Positions 1 through 11,054 are shown, numbered from the stretch's first letter. The stretch is 64,000 nucleotides of DNA from an uncultured Prevotellaceae bacterium (GCA_946185485.1 CAMHJQ010000005.1:62001-126000), one strand, 5' to 3'. A program made the numbers and translations. Notes: a model not told the origin generated them from the sequence alone.

Positions 1-3000
1 TTTCCAGCATGCCAAGCCACTGCATAGGAGTGGCTTTCTCCTGGCGAATCTTGCCAAGGGAAATAACGGCATTGCTGATAAAGACGGGAGATTCGGGGAC
101 GTGCATATAGCGCAAGTCGCTGACCTTCTCATCAAATCGCTGTGACGGCGGGATAACAACACCCTTGTCATCAAACGTGATAAGGTCATTCGACTTTCTG
201 TTGTAACGGACATTCTTATAGGCATAGCCCTGACTGTCGTCATAGCCCCACTCATTGGCATCGTTGCCGTCCCACCACAGGAACTTCGCAGGAACTTCCT
301 GCTCAATGATGCGGTATTGGCCAAAACCGAAACGGTTTTTTCCGTGGTTCTCGGCATACAGAAGGCTCGGTGTTACCCAGTCGCCATTGCGGAACATATC
401 TTCCTTGATGTCTTTGGGAACGGCACGGTAAACCTTGACCGTCACATCCTCATTGCCATAGAGGGCATCGATAGCAGCCTTCAAGGAACGCTTGCTCTCG
501 ATGGTGGCATCATCATGCACGTATGCACGAAGATTCGTGAAGTAATCATCAGGCTGTGGACTGACGCCAAGGGCAATATCAACCAAGTTGACATCGGGGC
601 TGTCTTCTTCAAAGGCAGCACGACGGGCCTCGGCTGTCTCATAGCCGGGATTGCCAGGAGCAATCCAGGCACCAACACCCTGATAGTCACTCTTCACCTC
701 ATAGCCACGACGCTCACGCATAACCCTGACAATATCCTCCAACATCTGCTTCTCATCAGAAGACAGGCTGTTGACGGCTGCCATCTTCTCTTCCACCGTA
801 TGCAGTTCCAGAGCCTCATGTGGCAGGGTCATCATATACAGTTCGTCAAGTTCCTTGTCGAGCATGTCACGGAGTGGTTGCAGACGCTCATTCTCCTGCT
901 CTGCGGCAGTACGAATACGGGCGGCAGCTTCATCCATCACCTCACGGGCCTCTTCTGCCTCTGCAATCCACTTCTCTCGAAGGGCATCGACACTGCCAAA
1001 GGTGCTATAGAGTTCTTCTCTCACCTCTGCAAACAGAGGCGAGAAGTCAGAGACATTCATCGTCGTATGCTGCTCACGCACGGCACGACGGATAGCATAA
1101 TAGGTACTCTGAGCACCACGCAGGTCTTCTGCGTTCATGGCAGCAGCATAAATACCCACAAGCATTGTGGAAAGGTTATGCTTGGCAGCAAAACGTTGGA
1201 CGCGCTCATCATCGAAGATGTGTCGCTTGACACCTTCAGCCTTGCGAAGGACTCTCTCGCCTTCCTCGATGTCTGTAACAACATCGATGCCGGCATTCTT
1301 CATCTTCTGGATAAGCCCGTTGAAAAGCGGATTGGTATATTTCTCATTCAGGTGCTTGACATTACCAATGAAGGCATTGGCACTTTCCTCTGTGAGGAAG
1401 CGCACACGCATACGTCCGTCAAGCATGTACGGCTCACCGTCATAGACCTTGGCAAGTTCCCTCACAAAATGATTGGGAAGACCATACCCTGCGGGATAGT
1501 CAACATGCCAGCGGCCTCCCTCTTCAATAATAGTGTGGTCAGCCTGCAAGCCGCGATGCTCAAAGAGTTGCAGCCTTGTACCAAAGCCCGGCTCCACTAA
1601 CTCGGAGATACCACGCTTAACGAGTTTCTGCGTCAGACGCGGATCTTCTAACTGGTCACAGATAGCAACGCGCTTTCCGGCACGGATAAGTTTTGGCAAA
1701 TAGGTATCAAGAGCATGGTGCGGGAAAGTCGCTAATGCGCCTTCGGGGTTATCCTTGCCAAGACCAGCCATTCCAGGGCGATATTTCAGAGTAATATCAA
1801 GAAGTCTGGACGCTTCAACGGCATCCTGCTCGTAGGTCTCATAGAAATCGCCACAACGGAACAACAGCATAGCATCTGGATGCTTGGCCTTCAGGTCGCG
1901 GAATTGTTTCATCATCGGAGATTCCTCTATCTGTGAAACAACTGCGTCTTGCTTAACATATAATTCCAGTCCGCCAATTTCTTTTCCGTCGGCAAAAGAC
2001 TTAAAGACAGGCTCTAATGAAACAACAATATCCTCTTTTGCTGCTTTACGCTCTTTCCAGCCGTTTATCTCGCTGACAAGTCCATCCAGTGTTTCTGTAT
2101 CTATTCGATAGATACGACGTACCTCATCAACAAAACTGGTAATCGCCTGTTTGTCAATATGGTGTTTCTCAGAAAGTTCGGAAATAATATTTTCATATTC
2201 CGATTTCGTTACCATAGTTTCAGAATCTTTCTGAACTTCAGATGCCATACCAGTTGCAACATTCATAATGCTGCCAACAATACCTTTAGTAACTTCCGTG
2301 TCTGAAACACCACCAGAACGCAGGATGCGCTTCAACTGGACGCGCAACTGTGCATGCAAGGATTCTCTCTGCTCAAAATCAGGCAAAGAGGAATATTCAG
2401 AAACAGCCTTAGATACGGCATTCGCCATCTTGCGAATATCATCATCCTTGGAAGTATTTTCAATATGAAGTGATGACTTGATAATATCGAAATAACGCTG
2501 ATCCACTGGAAGCATCGCTATTTTAGCAGTCTGAGCCTCGCCATCGAAACTCTCAGATACGCTTACGGCAAATTTGGCAGACTGCTGTCTGATATGCTCC
2601 AATGTCATAGCATCAGTAAGAGCGTCGTAGTCGGCAATATCAGACCAGTCGGTATAGTTGCCGTTTTCGTTCTTGTGTTCGGTAAACACAATACGATGCC
2701 CCCGCTCACAGTCGATAACATCAAAGAATGCAATACCCTGCTCGATCAGTTCAATGCGTACCCGCTCACGGTCGGCCTCCCAAACACCTTTTCTGGTAAG
2801 AAGGGCATCTTCCTGCTCTTTATCAAGAATCTGGGAAACATCTTCAGGAATAGTAACTTCCATGATGTTTCCGTATAAATGGAACTGGCGATAGACATCC
2901 ATCGGGGTAGTCTGCCCGATATAGATATTCGGGGTTACTACGCCGTTGGAGAAATACTTGATGAAGGATGTACCATCATCAGTATTCAAAAGGCGCGAAA

Positions 3001-6000
3001 CCTTGCCTTTATAGCCAATTTCATTAAGGAAATCCTTCGCTTCCTTCTGACTGGCAAAGGGCTTATCAAGAGAAACCTTCTCTTCGCCCTTAACCTCATT
3101 CTTCAGATGCAGTTCATATTCTGCGATATTCTCTTCATCAGTGCCAAGATTGCCCCAAAAGTCGTGAACCCACTCGCGGATATCCATCTCATTATGCTCT
3201 GGATAACGCTGCATAAGAACTTCTACTGCATGTTCCTCCCAATCCTCACGAGGCTCTTCTATAGTCTCTGAATCTTGGGCCGCTGCAACTTTCTCGCCTT
3301 CAGTTTCACTTTCGCCGATAATGTTTTCTTCTGTCAAACCTTCTGTGTCGTTCACTTGGCTCTTGGCAGTCAGTCCTTTAAAATAGGCTTGCGCCACGTC
3401 CTGACGGACGGACTGGGTAAGGGTAAGAAGCATGGCTGTCTCATGGGTGTCACCTGTAACGGCTAACACCTCACGACAACGCTTCTCGGCATTCTCTTTG
3501 GTAATGCCAGTAAGTGACTGCTGCAAGCCTTCCCACTCTTCAGCGGTATATTTCTGTGCAAAATAGCCCACATAGTCTTCATCATCTGTGTCAAGGTCAT
3601 TGCGGCGCATGTAACTCTCAATCGTCTCGTCCTCCACATAGCGGAGTTTGCCAAGATGATCCGTCTCACCTTCCTTTATCTGCCACTGCTCGGCATCAAA
3701 GGTAGGCAGCGTGACAGTGACAGGACGGTCAAGGGCAGTATCAACCTGCTCACGAACCATTCCATATACAATAAGCAGCACACGCTGGGATTGGAAAGAC
3801 CAATCACTCTTGGGCGTGTTCGTAAGAGCCATGAGGCAGTTACGCAGACGGTTGATGTCGCGGTCACTGACATGCTTACGCTCTTCATCTGTCAGCAACT
3901 CTTCGACGCTGCCTTTCTCCACAATGGGGGAAACGATCTTTTCAAGACCTGAATAGACTTTATCCCACACATCGATGATGTGCTGGACTTCGTAGGTAGG
4001 ATGGCCGGTGTACCAGTCAATTCCCATACGTTCAAGGTCACGGCGGGCCTCGTAGGCTCCACCGCCATAGCCGTCTTGACGGCTACGGCGGAGAAGTCCA
4101 TCCAACTCTTCCTGGCTCTTACCTGTCAGGCCAACACCCTCCGGGGTGGACTCCTTGATAAGGTTAAGACCATTGTCTACGTAGGTCACGCTAATCTCGT
4201 GACCGTCCAAGCCTTCATTTCCTGTGGCACCGACTGTCAGAAGGATAGGCTGCTGACGGATGGCATCGAGGATAGCCCATGCCGTCGTACCCGTATCAAG
4301 CACATTGTCGATGACAAACGGCACCTTGCCCTCTGGGATGGGATGGTTCTCGCTCTCCACATAGTAAGGGGAGGGCAGCGGCTCACCGGGATGCTCCTTC
4401 TTCCAGTCATACAGGCTGTCATGTCGCTTGCCATTAAGGGCATCAACAACATCTACACCTGTAAGGTTGCTGATAGCATCGGCCAGATGCTTCGTAGTCC
4501 TTGCATAGCCGTCATGGCCGGGCATTGGAACAAGGACGATATCATTAAGAGAAAGACCTTGCTTGATGATGACATCTGACAAAGCCTTGGCAGCAACATC
4601 GATGGCAACGCGGTTGTCATCTTTCACGCCATGCGCAAGCGCACGGACTTCCTTTTCTGAATAATGCCCAAGGGCATACGTCACAAGATGACGATTGCCC
4701 ATAGTCTCAGAAAGCGGACGGCCAAGGCGGTCAAGACCTTTCTCACGAAGACGACGCTCTGCTGCAATGCAGACTTCATCGTCGTATTTCTTCGCCGCAC
4801 TGACAAGCCACGAAATATTATCCTTGTTGGACTTGTTGCGCTCTGAAATCTTCTTGAAGGATTCTTCCGCACCATACGGGTGTTTGAAACTTCCTTTGTA
4901 GATATCCTGTTGCGGATAGGCATCAATATCTCCCTGCAAGGGTTCGCAGATGCTCCTTAACTCCTCACGGGAGATATAAGGGTAGTCCGAATATTTGAAG
5001 GTTATCTTCGTGGGTCGATAGCCATAGGAATCATTCTCTATGGTGTAGGGCAGTTCGTCTGGTGAAGATACCAAGTCCTTCTCTATATTGCCAAGCAACT
5101 TACTGATGCGGGCATCCAGTTCGCCGAGTTGCTGGCGTTTCTGAGTAAGTTCGTCTGTCTTTTCCCACTCCTTCAAGATAAGCGGCTCTAACTCGCTAAT
5201 CTCCTTTTCCAAGGAAAGTGAGCGCAGAACATGGCTCTCATAGGCTTCGCCAATACGTGCCTCACTCTTGGCAATCCACTGGATGACCTCTTCTGTATTC
5301 CTGCTGGGAATACTGCCACCATTGTAATAATAGGAAATGCCGCTGGCTTCGCCGACCAAGCCCACACGGTTGCCAGTAAAGCGACGTACTCCTGTCTTTT
5401 CATTGAAAGAATAACAGGAACTCATGCGAAGGGCAAACTTGTTTGCACCATCCACCTGATGTACGCCGATTATATCTTCATCGTCAACCTCCCTACGGGA
5501 TATTTCCTGCAGGTATTTCGCAAGACCTCTGCCCGAAAGGACAACGTGATCAGGATTAAACGCTGACTGTTTGCCGCCAAAGTTATTGATAATATCCTGC
5601 GACGTGTAGTTACCCATGTAATGCTCTCCAGGTATTATTGTCAGCGGAGCGAAAAAATTCACGGGATTATCATTCAGCCATGAAGAGTATTCACGGACAG
5701 CCTTCATATAATCATCGTCGCTATTGAAGCCTTGACGGGTAATCCCGTAAATCGATGCAATATCCTCAATAATGTGAGCCTTATCCGTCAGGCACTTATC
5801 CAAGTCATTCTTGGCTTCGTTATAGCGGAACTCCTGAACGCCGCGCTGCTTGTAAAACATTCTGCGCTCTGTATCAAGACGTATGACATCCTTATTGAGT
5901 TTTTCACGCTCAATGAGTTCGGGATAGTCATACAGTTGAGACATGAATGTGCCGTAACTGAAGCCTTCCTCTTCGTCAACGTCACCTTCCTTGAAACGAC

Positions 6001-9000
6001 GGACATTGACATCGCCGTTAAACAACTTGTCAACAAAGTCGTGCTTTGTCTGAAGCAGATAGAACAGGTAGATGTCAAGACTACCCTTGACGGCATAGTA
6101 ATACACGTTCACCTGATTATCCTGGTACAGGGTGGCATAGAAATTGCCCGTCCTGATACCACGTCCGTTACGCTGTACGATATCGGAGTCACGATAGGGG
6201 AACGTGATATGGTGCATGTCGGAGATTCGGGGAATGTTAAGACCTGTGCCAAGTTTTGCCGTACTGCCGATAAGGATTCTTATCTCACCACGGCTGGCAC
6301 GGTTGATGATGTCCTGACGCTTCGTGTCGGTGGTACCTTCGTGCATGAAGACAATATCACCCTCTGGGATGCCATGCTCTTTGACAAGGGTGTCCTTGAT
6401 ATGCTGATAGGCATTCCACTCGCCCGGCTTCGGGGTGGAGCGGTCGCAGAAAATCAACTGTACGCCTTGATGCTCTGATGTCTTGGCGTAAATCTCTGCA
6501 ACCTTGCTGATAACGGCTCCTAACTTCGTGTCGGGGCCTTCGTGGTATTTCTCAGAGTTGACAAGCACAGGACTCAGAACAACATTCTGAGCCAGATTGG
6601 TGACTGTCAACATAATGGACTTTTCCTGACCTTCGGTAAGATGATCACGGAATATTTCTTCGGGCTGTGGTGACTGTGCAAAGTTCACCAGACGCTTGAA
6701 ATAGTCCTTATGGTCTGCATTCGCTTCAATCTCCACAAGTTGGTGATTGCCCTTTGGTCGCTTAATGCCGATCATGTCAACCGTCTTATAGTCCATGAAG
6801 GAACCGATATAATCCCTTAACTCAGGGATGTTAAAAAACTCATTGAGCCGCGTCTGCTGCTTGAACTCGCCCGGAACAACCGTAGGCTCGTATGTCGTAT
6901 TCAGACGGCCATAGACGGCAGCCCAAGAGTCGAAAGAATAGATATTCTGCTCTCGCAGTGCCTTCGGAGTAAGGGCCTCGCAGATAAGATACAGTTCGCT
7001 TATGCTGTTGCTGATGGGCGTACCGCTGAAGAAACAGGCACCTAAATCCTTGCCCGTCCTGTTCTGGATGGAACGGATAGTCAGACCTACCAGGTTGGCA
7101 AGGTCGCTACCTTCGGGATTACCGATACCCTTTAGGCGGGTCTGCTTGGTAACAAAGGGCCTGTTCTTGGCAAAATGGGCTTCATCAAGCCAGAGCATGA
7201 TATCGCCCCACTTGCCGATATGTGGTATGTCATCGCTTGACTTACGCATCTTATCTTCAAAGGCTTCGAGTTTAGCCTCCAGATTCTCCTTGCGCTTTTC
7301 CAAACCGCTGAGTTGGCGGGAAGTGATAGTACCGCCATTGCGCCTGACAACATCAAGGAGATCATCAAGGGCTTCAATCTGTTCCATCATCATCTCACGG
7401 TACATCTCAGGATCCTGCGGAATCTTCTTGAACTGGTCGTAGGTCATGATGATGAAATCCCAGTCATTGTTCATCGCATTGCGGAAGAAATTCTCCCTAT
7501 TGGCAGGGGTGAAATCCTTCTGCCCTGCATAAAGGATGCGGGCATTGGGGAAAGCGGCCTGTGCCGTAGCGGCGATCTCAGGGATATTGGCCTTGATTCC
7601 AACGATGATAGGCTTGCTGCACATGCCTATCTGCTTCATTTTATAGGCAGAAAGGATAATGGCAAGGGTCTTACCGGTTCCAACCTCCCAATTCAGATAG
7701 CCACCGCCATTCTGCGTAAGTTGAGAAACGGCTGCAAGTTGGTCGGAATACAACTCAACGTCTTTCTGCTCATCCTTTGGCTTATTGCGGTTGACATATG
7801 TAGAAAGACTCTTGAGGTCAAGGCCGGGGAACGTCAGATAACTGCCGTCATACTTCGGCTTGACAAATCCCTTGAACTTGTAGTTATACATCGTAGCAAG
7901 GGACTCCTTCTCTTCTTGTGGAAGTCGAAGCAGATAGTTCTGAAATCCGTCACGGATGGCATCGATACGAGCCGATGCAAACTGCTTACGCTCAGTATCT
8001 GGCTTCCTGATAGGGTCGCCATTCGGCTTGTAACCAGAAACCTTTGTGATATTCGGAACGGTATTCTGGAGGGCATGTTGCAGCAACTGTAAGCCGTCAA
8101 TATCCTTGCCGTCCTCAGTGCTGACAATAAACTCCTTGTAGATACGTGCATTGCCGTAACGAGGTCCGTCAACGACATACGTATCTGCCTTGTTGGAAAA
8201 CTCTATGGTGATTTCGGGTGCATTGAAGAACTCACGGGCGAAATCCTCAAACAAGTGAATAGGAATCCAACGCACTCCGAAATTAAAATCAATATCATCA
8301 AATTTGACGGCTTCTGGAAGGGCTTTCCTCAAAGCGTCCAAAGAACGCTGAATCTCTGCCTCCTGCTCTTCGTCGTTGCCGTGCCACATCTCGATAGCAG
8401 CAATCTTCTCATAGAGGTTTCCAGAAAGGAAACGCTCATGGTACTCCCAACGCTCTTCTGCAGGATTGAAATAAACCTTGTCATGGAGTTGGGCCTTGAT
8501 TTCTTTCTCATCGATGCCGCAAACCTCGCTGATAAACTCGAAGTCAACACCGCCAAAGCGGTTGAGCGAGGCAAACAAAGCGTCCTCGACGGTCTCAATA
8601 CCTTCGTTATCATCGACAACGAAAGAAACAGGACGGTCGAAGATGTCTGCTTTCTCGATATTCTCACCATTGGAACGCTCCAAGGAGAGAACATCACGGC
8701 CAAGGGCATCCATATTGATAATGGACGCATTCTTACGGTCACGCAGATTACCGTATTTGGCAAAGAAGTTATCGTAGGCGATATTCAGGGCCTCACGCAG
8801 TTCAGGGTGTTCAAGACGCTCCGAAGCCTCCGTGTCATACAACACCTCATAACTGTCACGCACCTTGACATACTGGCGCAAAACCTGTGTCTTACGGTCA
8901 TCCAGCGTGCAAGGGGTGAATATTGGGTTGATATTAACGCCTGTAAGAACGCCCAACTGGTCATCATCAACGATATAGATACCGTTGCGCCAGTGGGGAA

Positions 9001-10381
9001 GCATCTTGCCTTGGAACTCTCGCGGCTCCATCCTGCGATGCTCTTCATCCTGCTCATCCCACATGGCGAAGAGGTCAAGTTGTACGGGGCCTGACTGCTG
9101 CACCTTCGGCTTCACCTCTGCCCGCTTGACCTCACCCGTGGTAGTCACTTGCTTGACAGCCTCAGAAAGATGCGAGTTGTAGAGGTCTATATCAAGGTTT
9201 TGGCGAAGGTCCGCTTCGAGGATAGTACTCAGACGCTCGGCGACGGCATCAGCGTCACCGGCAAAGGGGTACTCGTAGGACGCACTGCCATACATATTCT
9301 TGCCCTCTACAACCTCATCAGCAATGATATGGGCGTTACTTGCATAGCCTGTAAACTCCATATCCTTAATGAAAAGGCCGTTAACCCAAGCCTTTTCCTT
9401 GCCATCCTCTGAGGTAAAGCCAACTTCACTGCTGATAAACGTCTTGTCGAGACGGCTGAATTGCTCTGCCTCTTGTTTCCTGGCACCGACCTTCTGCAAG
9501 ATGATAAGGTCACTGCCTGCCTCCGTGCCTGCCTCTTCGGAAAACATACCGTCTGGCAGTCGCACGACGGAAACGACGTTGGCGACATTCGCCATCTCTG
9601 AGCGGAAGATGGCATTACTGGTGCTGTCCATCACACCTCTGGAGGTGATAAAAGCCACAAGGCCACCTTCACGGACAGCATCGAGATTCTTCAGGAAGAA
9701 ATAGTTGTGCAAGGACTTGGAGGCAGACCTGCGTACCGAGTTCTTGCTATTGGTGAAGGCGGGGTCAAAGACTTTGACATCGCCAAAGGGGATATTCGAC
9801 GCTGACACGTCATAGAGGCCCATAGCCTCCTGCGGGATAGTCTCAAAGCCTCCTACGACTATTCTGTCTTCGGGATGCAGAGCCTTCAATATCTTACCCG
9901 TAAGTATATCCTTCTCATAGGCGGTAACGCTCATGGCTTGGTTATCACGACGGAACACGTCAATATAGCGGCCAATGCCGGAAGAAGGATCAAGGAACGT
10001 GTTCACCACAACGCCAGAGCGGGCAAGAGCCTTCGACAAGGCAGAAACAACCTGATCGGGGGTATAGAAGGACGTGTTGACACTGCGCTTCACGCTGTTC
10101 TCCATTTCCTGGGCCTCAATCTCAGTCTTGGCATTGTCCCTGAGAACTTGGAAAAGTTCACGGGTCATGGAGAACAGTCCACGGTCACTGCGCGACCAGT
10201 TTTCAACGTCCTTATCATCTTTGATGGGATTCAGGATAAACTTCAGACCACCGAAGCCACTATACTTGCGGAGAATAACCTTCTCCTCTTCTGTTGCCAC
10301 GCGATTTTCGCGCTCTATGAGCAAAGCCACCTTAATGGCTTCGATGTTCTCTTGCAGTTTTTCTCTTTTGTTGTACGCCAT
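1..10381 (-). CDS. Giant polyvalent protein: DNA methylase, SNF2 helicase, PRTase-like, MutS-I and ART-like domains (partial)
   Basis: An open frame of 3,460 codons runs from an ATG at 10381 to the left edge, so the C-terminus is missing. Approximate residues from that ATG: an N6-adenine methyltransferase at 100-200 (YTPDQVV, FLDPSSGIG as the SAM motif, SNIPFG in the NPPY position); an SNF2-like helicase at 890-1450 (Walker A EVGTGKT, LDEAH, QRNGRGIR as motif VI); a phosphoribosyltransferase-like fold at 1925-2050 (VIDNVLDTGTTA resembles a PRPP loop); a MutS N-terminal domain at 2825-2930 (FRCGDFYETYEQDA); and an ADP-ribosyltransferase-like domain at 3300-3400 (YRAVP, GDWVT). This mix is known as a 'polyvalent protein' on conjugative elements and phages. 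A role in protecting or processing DNA entering a new host is inferred. The gene forms its own transcription unit with a promoter near 10430. Confidence 0.88.
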   Translation of the reverse strand, partial: MAYNKREKLQENIEAIKVALLIERENRVATEEEKVILRKYSGFGGLKFILNPIKDDKDVENWSRSDRGLFSMTRELFQVLRDNAKTEIEAQEMENSVKRSVNTSFYTPDQVVSALSKALARSGVVVNTFLDPSSGIGRYIDVFRRDNQAMSVTAYEKDILTGKILKALHPEDRIVVGGFETIPQEAMGLYDVSASNIPFGDVKVFDPAFTNSKNSVRRSASKSLHNYFFLKNLDAVREGGLVAFITSRGVMDSTSNAIFRSEMANVANVVSVVRLPDGMFSEEAGTEAGSDLIILQKVGARKQEAEQFSRLDKTFISSEVGFTSEDGKEKAWVNGLFIKDMEFTGYASNAHIIADEVVEGKNMYGSASYEYPFAGDADAVAERLSTILEADLRQNLDIDLYNSHLSEAVKQVTTTGEVKRAEVKPKVQQSGPVQLDLFAMWDEQDEEHRRMEPREFQGKMLPHWRNGIYIVDDDQLGVLTGVNINPIFTPCTLDDRKTQVLRQYVKVRDSYEVLYDTEASERLEHPELREALNIAYDNFFAKYGNLRDRKNASIINMDALGRDVLSLERSNGENIEKADIFDRPVSFVVDDNEGIETVEDALFASLNRFGGVDFEFISEVCGIDEKEIKAQLHDKVYFNPAEERWEYHERFLSGNLYEKIAAIEMWHGNDEEQEAEIQRSLDALRKALPEAVKFDDIDFNFGVRWIPIHLFEDFAREFFNAPEITIEFSNKADTYVVDGPRYGNARIYKEFIVSTEDGKDIDGLQLLQHALQNTVPNITKVSGYKPNGDPIRKPDTERKQFASARIDAIRDGFQNYLLRLPQEEKESLATMYNYKFKGFVKPKYDGSYLTFPGLDLKSLSTYVNRNKPKDEQKDVELYSDQLAAVSQLTQNGGGYLNWEVGTGKTLAIILSAYKMKQIGMCSKPIIVGIKANIPEIAATAQAAFPNARILYAGQKDFTPANRENFFRNAMNNDWDFIIMTYDQFKKIPQDPEMYREMMMEQIEALDDLLDVVRRNGGTITSRQLSGLEKRKENLEAKLEAFEDKMRKSSDDIPHIGKWGDIMLWLDEAHFAKNRPFVTKQTRLKGIGNPEGSDLANLVGLTIRSIQNRTGKDLGACFFSGTPISNSISELYLICEALTPKALREQNIYSFDSWAAVYGRLNTTYEPTVVPGEFKQQTRLNEFFNIPELRDYIGSFMDYKTVDMIGIKRPKGNHQLVEIEANADHKDYFKRLVNFAQSPQPEEIFRDHLTEGQEKSIMLTVTNLAQNVVLSPVLVNSEKYHEGPDTKLGAVISKVAEIYAKTSEHQGVQLIFCDRSTPKPGEWNAYQHIKDTLVKEHGIPEGDIVFMHEGTTDTKRQDIINRASRGEIRILIGSTAKLGTGLNIPRISDMHHITFPYRDSDIVQRNGRGIRTGNFYATLYQDNQVNVYYYAVKGSLDIYLFYLLQTKHDFVDKLFNGDVNVRRFKEGDVDEEEGFSYGTFMSQLYDYPELIEREKLNKDVIRLDTERRMFYKQRGVQEFRYNEAKNDLDKCLTDKAHIIEDIASIYGITRQGFNSDDDYMKAVREYSSWLNDNPVNFFAPLTIIPGEHYMGNYTSQDIINNFGGKQSAFNPDHVVLSGRGLAKYLQEISRREVDDEDIIGVHQVDGANKFALRMSSCYSFNEKTGVRRFTGNRVGLVGEASGISYYYNGGSIPSRNTEEVIQWIAKSEARIGEAYESHVLRSLSLEKEISELEPLILKEWEKTDELTQKRQQLGELDARISKLLGNIEKDLVSSPDELPYTIENDSYGYRPTKITFKYSDYPYISREELRSICEPLQGDIDAYPQQDIYKGSFKHPYGAEESFKKISERNKSNKDNISWLVSAAKKYDDEVCIAAERRLREKGLDRLGRPLSETMGNRHLVTYALGHYSEKEVRALAHGVKDDNRVAIDVAAKALSDVIIKQGLSLNDIVLVPMPGHDGYARTTKHLADAISNLTGVDVVDALNGKRHDSLYDWKKEHPGEPLPSPYYVESENHPIPEGKVPFVIDNVLDTGTTAWAILDAIRQQPILLTVGATGNEGLDGHEISVTYVDNGLNLIKESTPEGVGLTGKSQEELDGLLRRSRQDGYGGGAYEARRDLERMGIDWYTGHPTYEVQHIIDVWDKVYSGLEKIVSPIVEKGSVEELLTDEERKHVSDRDINRLRNCLMALTNTPKSDWSFQSQRVLLIVYGMVREQVDTALDRPVTVTLPTFDAEQWQIKEGETDHLGKLRYVEDETIESYMRRNDLDTDDEDYVGYFAQKYTAEEWEGLQQSLTGITKENAEKRCREVLAVTGDTHETAMLLTLTQSVRQDVAQAYFKGLTAKSQVNDTEGLTEENIIGESETEGEKVAAAQDSETIEEPREDWEEHAVEVLMQRYPEHNEMDIREWVHDFWGNLGTDEENIAEYELHLKNEVKGEEKVSLDKPFASQKEAKDFLNEIGYKGKVSRLLNTDDGTSFIKYFSNGVVTPNIYIGQTTPMDVYRQFHLYGNIMEVTIPEDVSQILDKEQEDALLTRKGVWEADRERVRIELIEQGIAFFDVIDCERGHRIVFTEHKNENGNYTDWSDIADYDALTDAMTLEHIRQQSAKFAVSVSESFDGEAQTAKIAMLPVDQRYFDIIKSSLHIENTSKDDDIRKMANAVSKAVSEYSSLPDFEQRESLHAQLRVQLKRILRSGGVSDTEVTKGIVGSIMNVATGMASEVQKDSETMVTKSEYENIISELSEKHHIDKQAITSFVDEVRRIYRIDTETLDGLVSEINGWKERKAAKEDIVVSLEPVFKSFADGKEIGGLELYVKQDAVVSQIEESPMMKQFRDLKAKHPDAMLLFRCGDFYETYEQDAVEASRLLDITLKYRPGMAGLGKDNPEGALATFPHHALDTYLPKLIRAGKRVAICDQLEDPRLTQKLVKRGISELVEPGFGTRLQLFEHRGLQADHTIIEEGGRWHVDYPAGYGLPNHFVRELAKVYDGEPYMLDGRMRVRFLTEESANAFIGNVKHLNEKYTNPLFNGLIQKMKNAGIDVVTDIEEGERVLRKAEGVKRHIFDDERVQRFAAKHNLSTMLVGIYAAAMNAEDLRGAQSTYYAIRRAVREQHTTMNVSDFSPLFAEVREELYSTFGSVDALREKWIAEAEEAREVMDEAAARIRTAAEQENERLQPLRDMLDKELDELYMMTLPHEALELHTVEEKMAAVNSLSSDEKQMLEDIVRVMRERRGYEVKSDYQGVGAWIAPGNPGYETAEARRAAFEEDSPDVNLVDIALGVSPQPDDYFTNLRAYVHDDATIESKRSLKAAIDALYGNEDVTVKVYRAVPKDIKEDMFRNGDWVTPSLLYAENHGKNRFGFGQYRIIEQEVPAKFLWWDGNDANEWGYDDSQGYAYKNVRYNRKSNDLITFDDKGVVIPPSQRFDEKVSDLRYMHVPESPVFISNAVISLGKIRQEKATPMQWLGMLE

Positions 10382-10419
10382 AATTAATATTAATTATACA
10401 CTTACGCTTCTTTTCCCGA

Positions 10420-10449
10420 CAAAGGAAAGGTTTTTGCGCGAGACAGCAA
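10420..10449 (-). promoter_or_regulatory. Candidate promoter of the giant gene
   Basis: On the minus strand TTCCTTTG (10420-10427) resembles the Bacteroidetes -7 box TAnnTTTG. A TTG lies 19 bases upstream (10447-10449) in the -33 position. The start codon is about 40 bases downstream. The second base of the -7 box departs from consensus. Confidence 0.4.
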
Positions 10450-10467
10450 TATTCCAAGGCGCAAATC

Positions 10468-10520
10468 TCTTGATTTAACACATTGACGACTTCGAAAGTC
10501 TTCAATCGCAAAAATCAAGA
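10468..10520. promoter_or_regulatory. 53-bp dyad operator-like element, copy 1
   Basis: The outer arms TCTTGATT and AATCAAGA and the inner arms GACTT and AAGTC are inverted repeats. The same 53-bp element with identical arms and spacing occurs at 32988-33040. Each copy lies just upstream of a long minus-strand transcription unit (the giant gene and the tra operon) and just before a copy of the ~430-bp leader repeat. A shared regulator binding site for both operons is inferred. Confidence 0.6.
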
Positions 10521-10615
10521 CGAAAACGTGAAAAATAAAGGTATTTTGACCCACGTTTTACATGTCGGAAAAAGGACAACAAAACATAGCGCACAGAGTA
10601 CGCATAAGACAACCA

Positions 10616-11054
10616 CCGCCATAGCGGAGGTAATTCCTTCCGGCTCTTTTGTCCCCATGTTCCCATGCCCCTTTTCTCGTTTGTCACCTCTGCCACAAGC
10701 GAGGTGTTCCACTGTTATTCCAACCTTTTTACCTTGCAAAGGTATGGAGGGCAGGGATATGCCAAGAACCATTCATAACACTATTCCTTCATAAATTGTT
10801 ATAGAACCCTTCCTGATTTTCTTCTTTACGCCTCTCAAAAAGAGCCTAAAGAAAATAAGGCTTTCCATAAAATTTAATCGGAATTTCTTGGGCGTTTATC
10901 CCTTTGATCCCTCTCATTAGAACCTGCAAGTAAAAAGGCAAACAGTGAAACATCGTACCGATGACATAAATAAAAAAAAGGGCATAGTGAACAACAAAAG
11001 AGATACAATAAGTAAAGGCTCCAGCTCACAAAACCCGATAACTTCACAAACAAA
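10616..11054 (+). repeat. ~430-bp leader repeat, copy 1
   Basis: Nearly the same sequence occurs at 33128-33553 and 38519-38950 in the same orientation, each time ending a few bases to tens of bases before the first gene of a plus-strand operon. It contains a small hairpin (CCGC/GCGG arms, 10616-10628), the dyad TACCTTGCAAAGGTA at 10730-10744 (its minus strand reads TACCTTTGCA, a good -7 box), and an AGCCT/AGGCT hairpin near 10845. No open frame is conserved among the copies. It is best read as a shared promoter plus long 5' leader; a structured RNA is possible. Confidence 0.8.

Noticed and set aside
317..1600. 427-codon plus-strand open frame
   Set aside because: It is antisense to the giant minus-strand gene, whose frame gives recognisable domains; the plus frame has no family features.
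7313..9094. Two long plus frames (259 and 279 codons)
   Set aside because: They are mirror frames of the helicase region of the giant gene.
10730..10744. TACCTTTGCA box on the minus strand inside each leader repeat as promoter of the upstream minus operons
   Set aside because: Not rejected fully, but copy 3 has no minus gene to serve and a better promoter lies nearer both operons, so I did not list it as a separate promoter.
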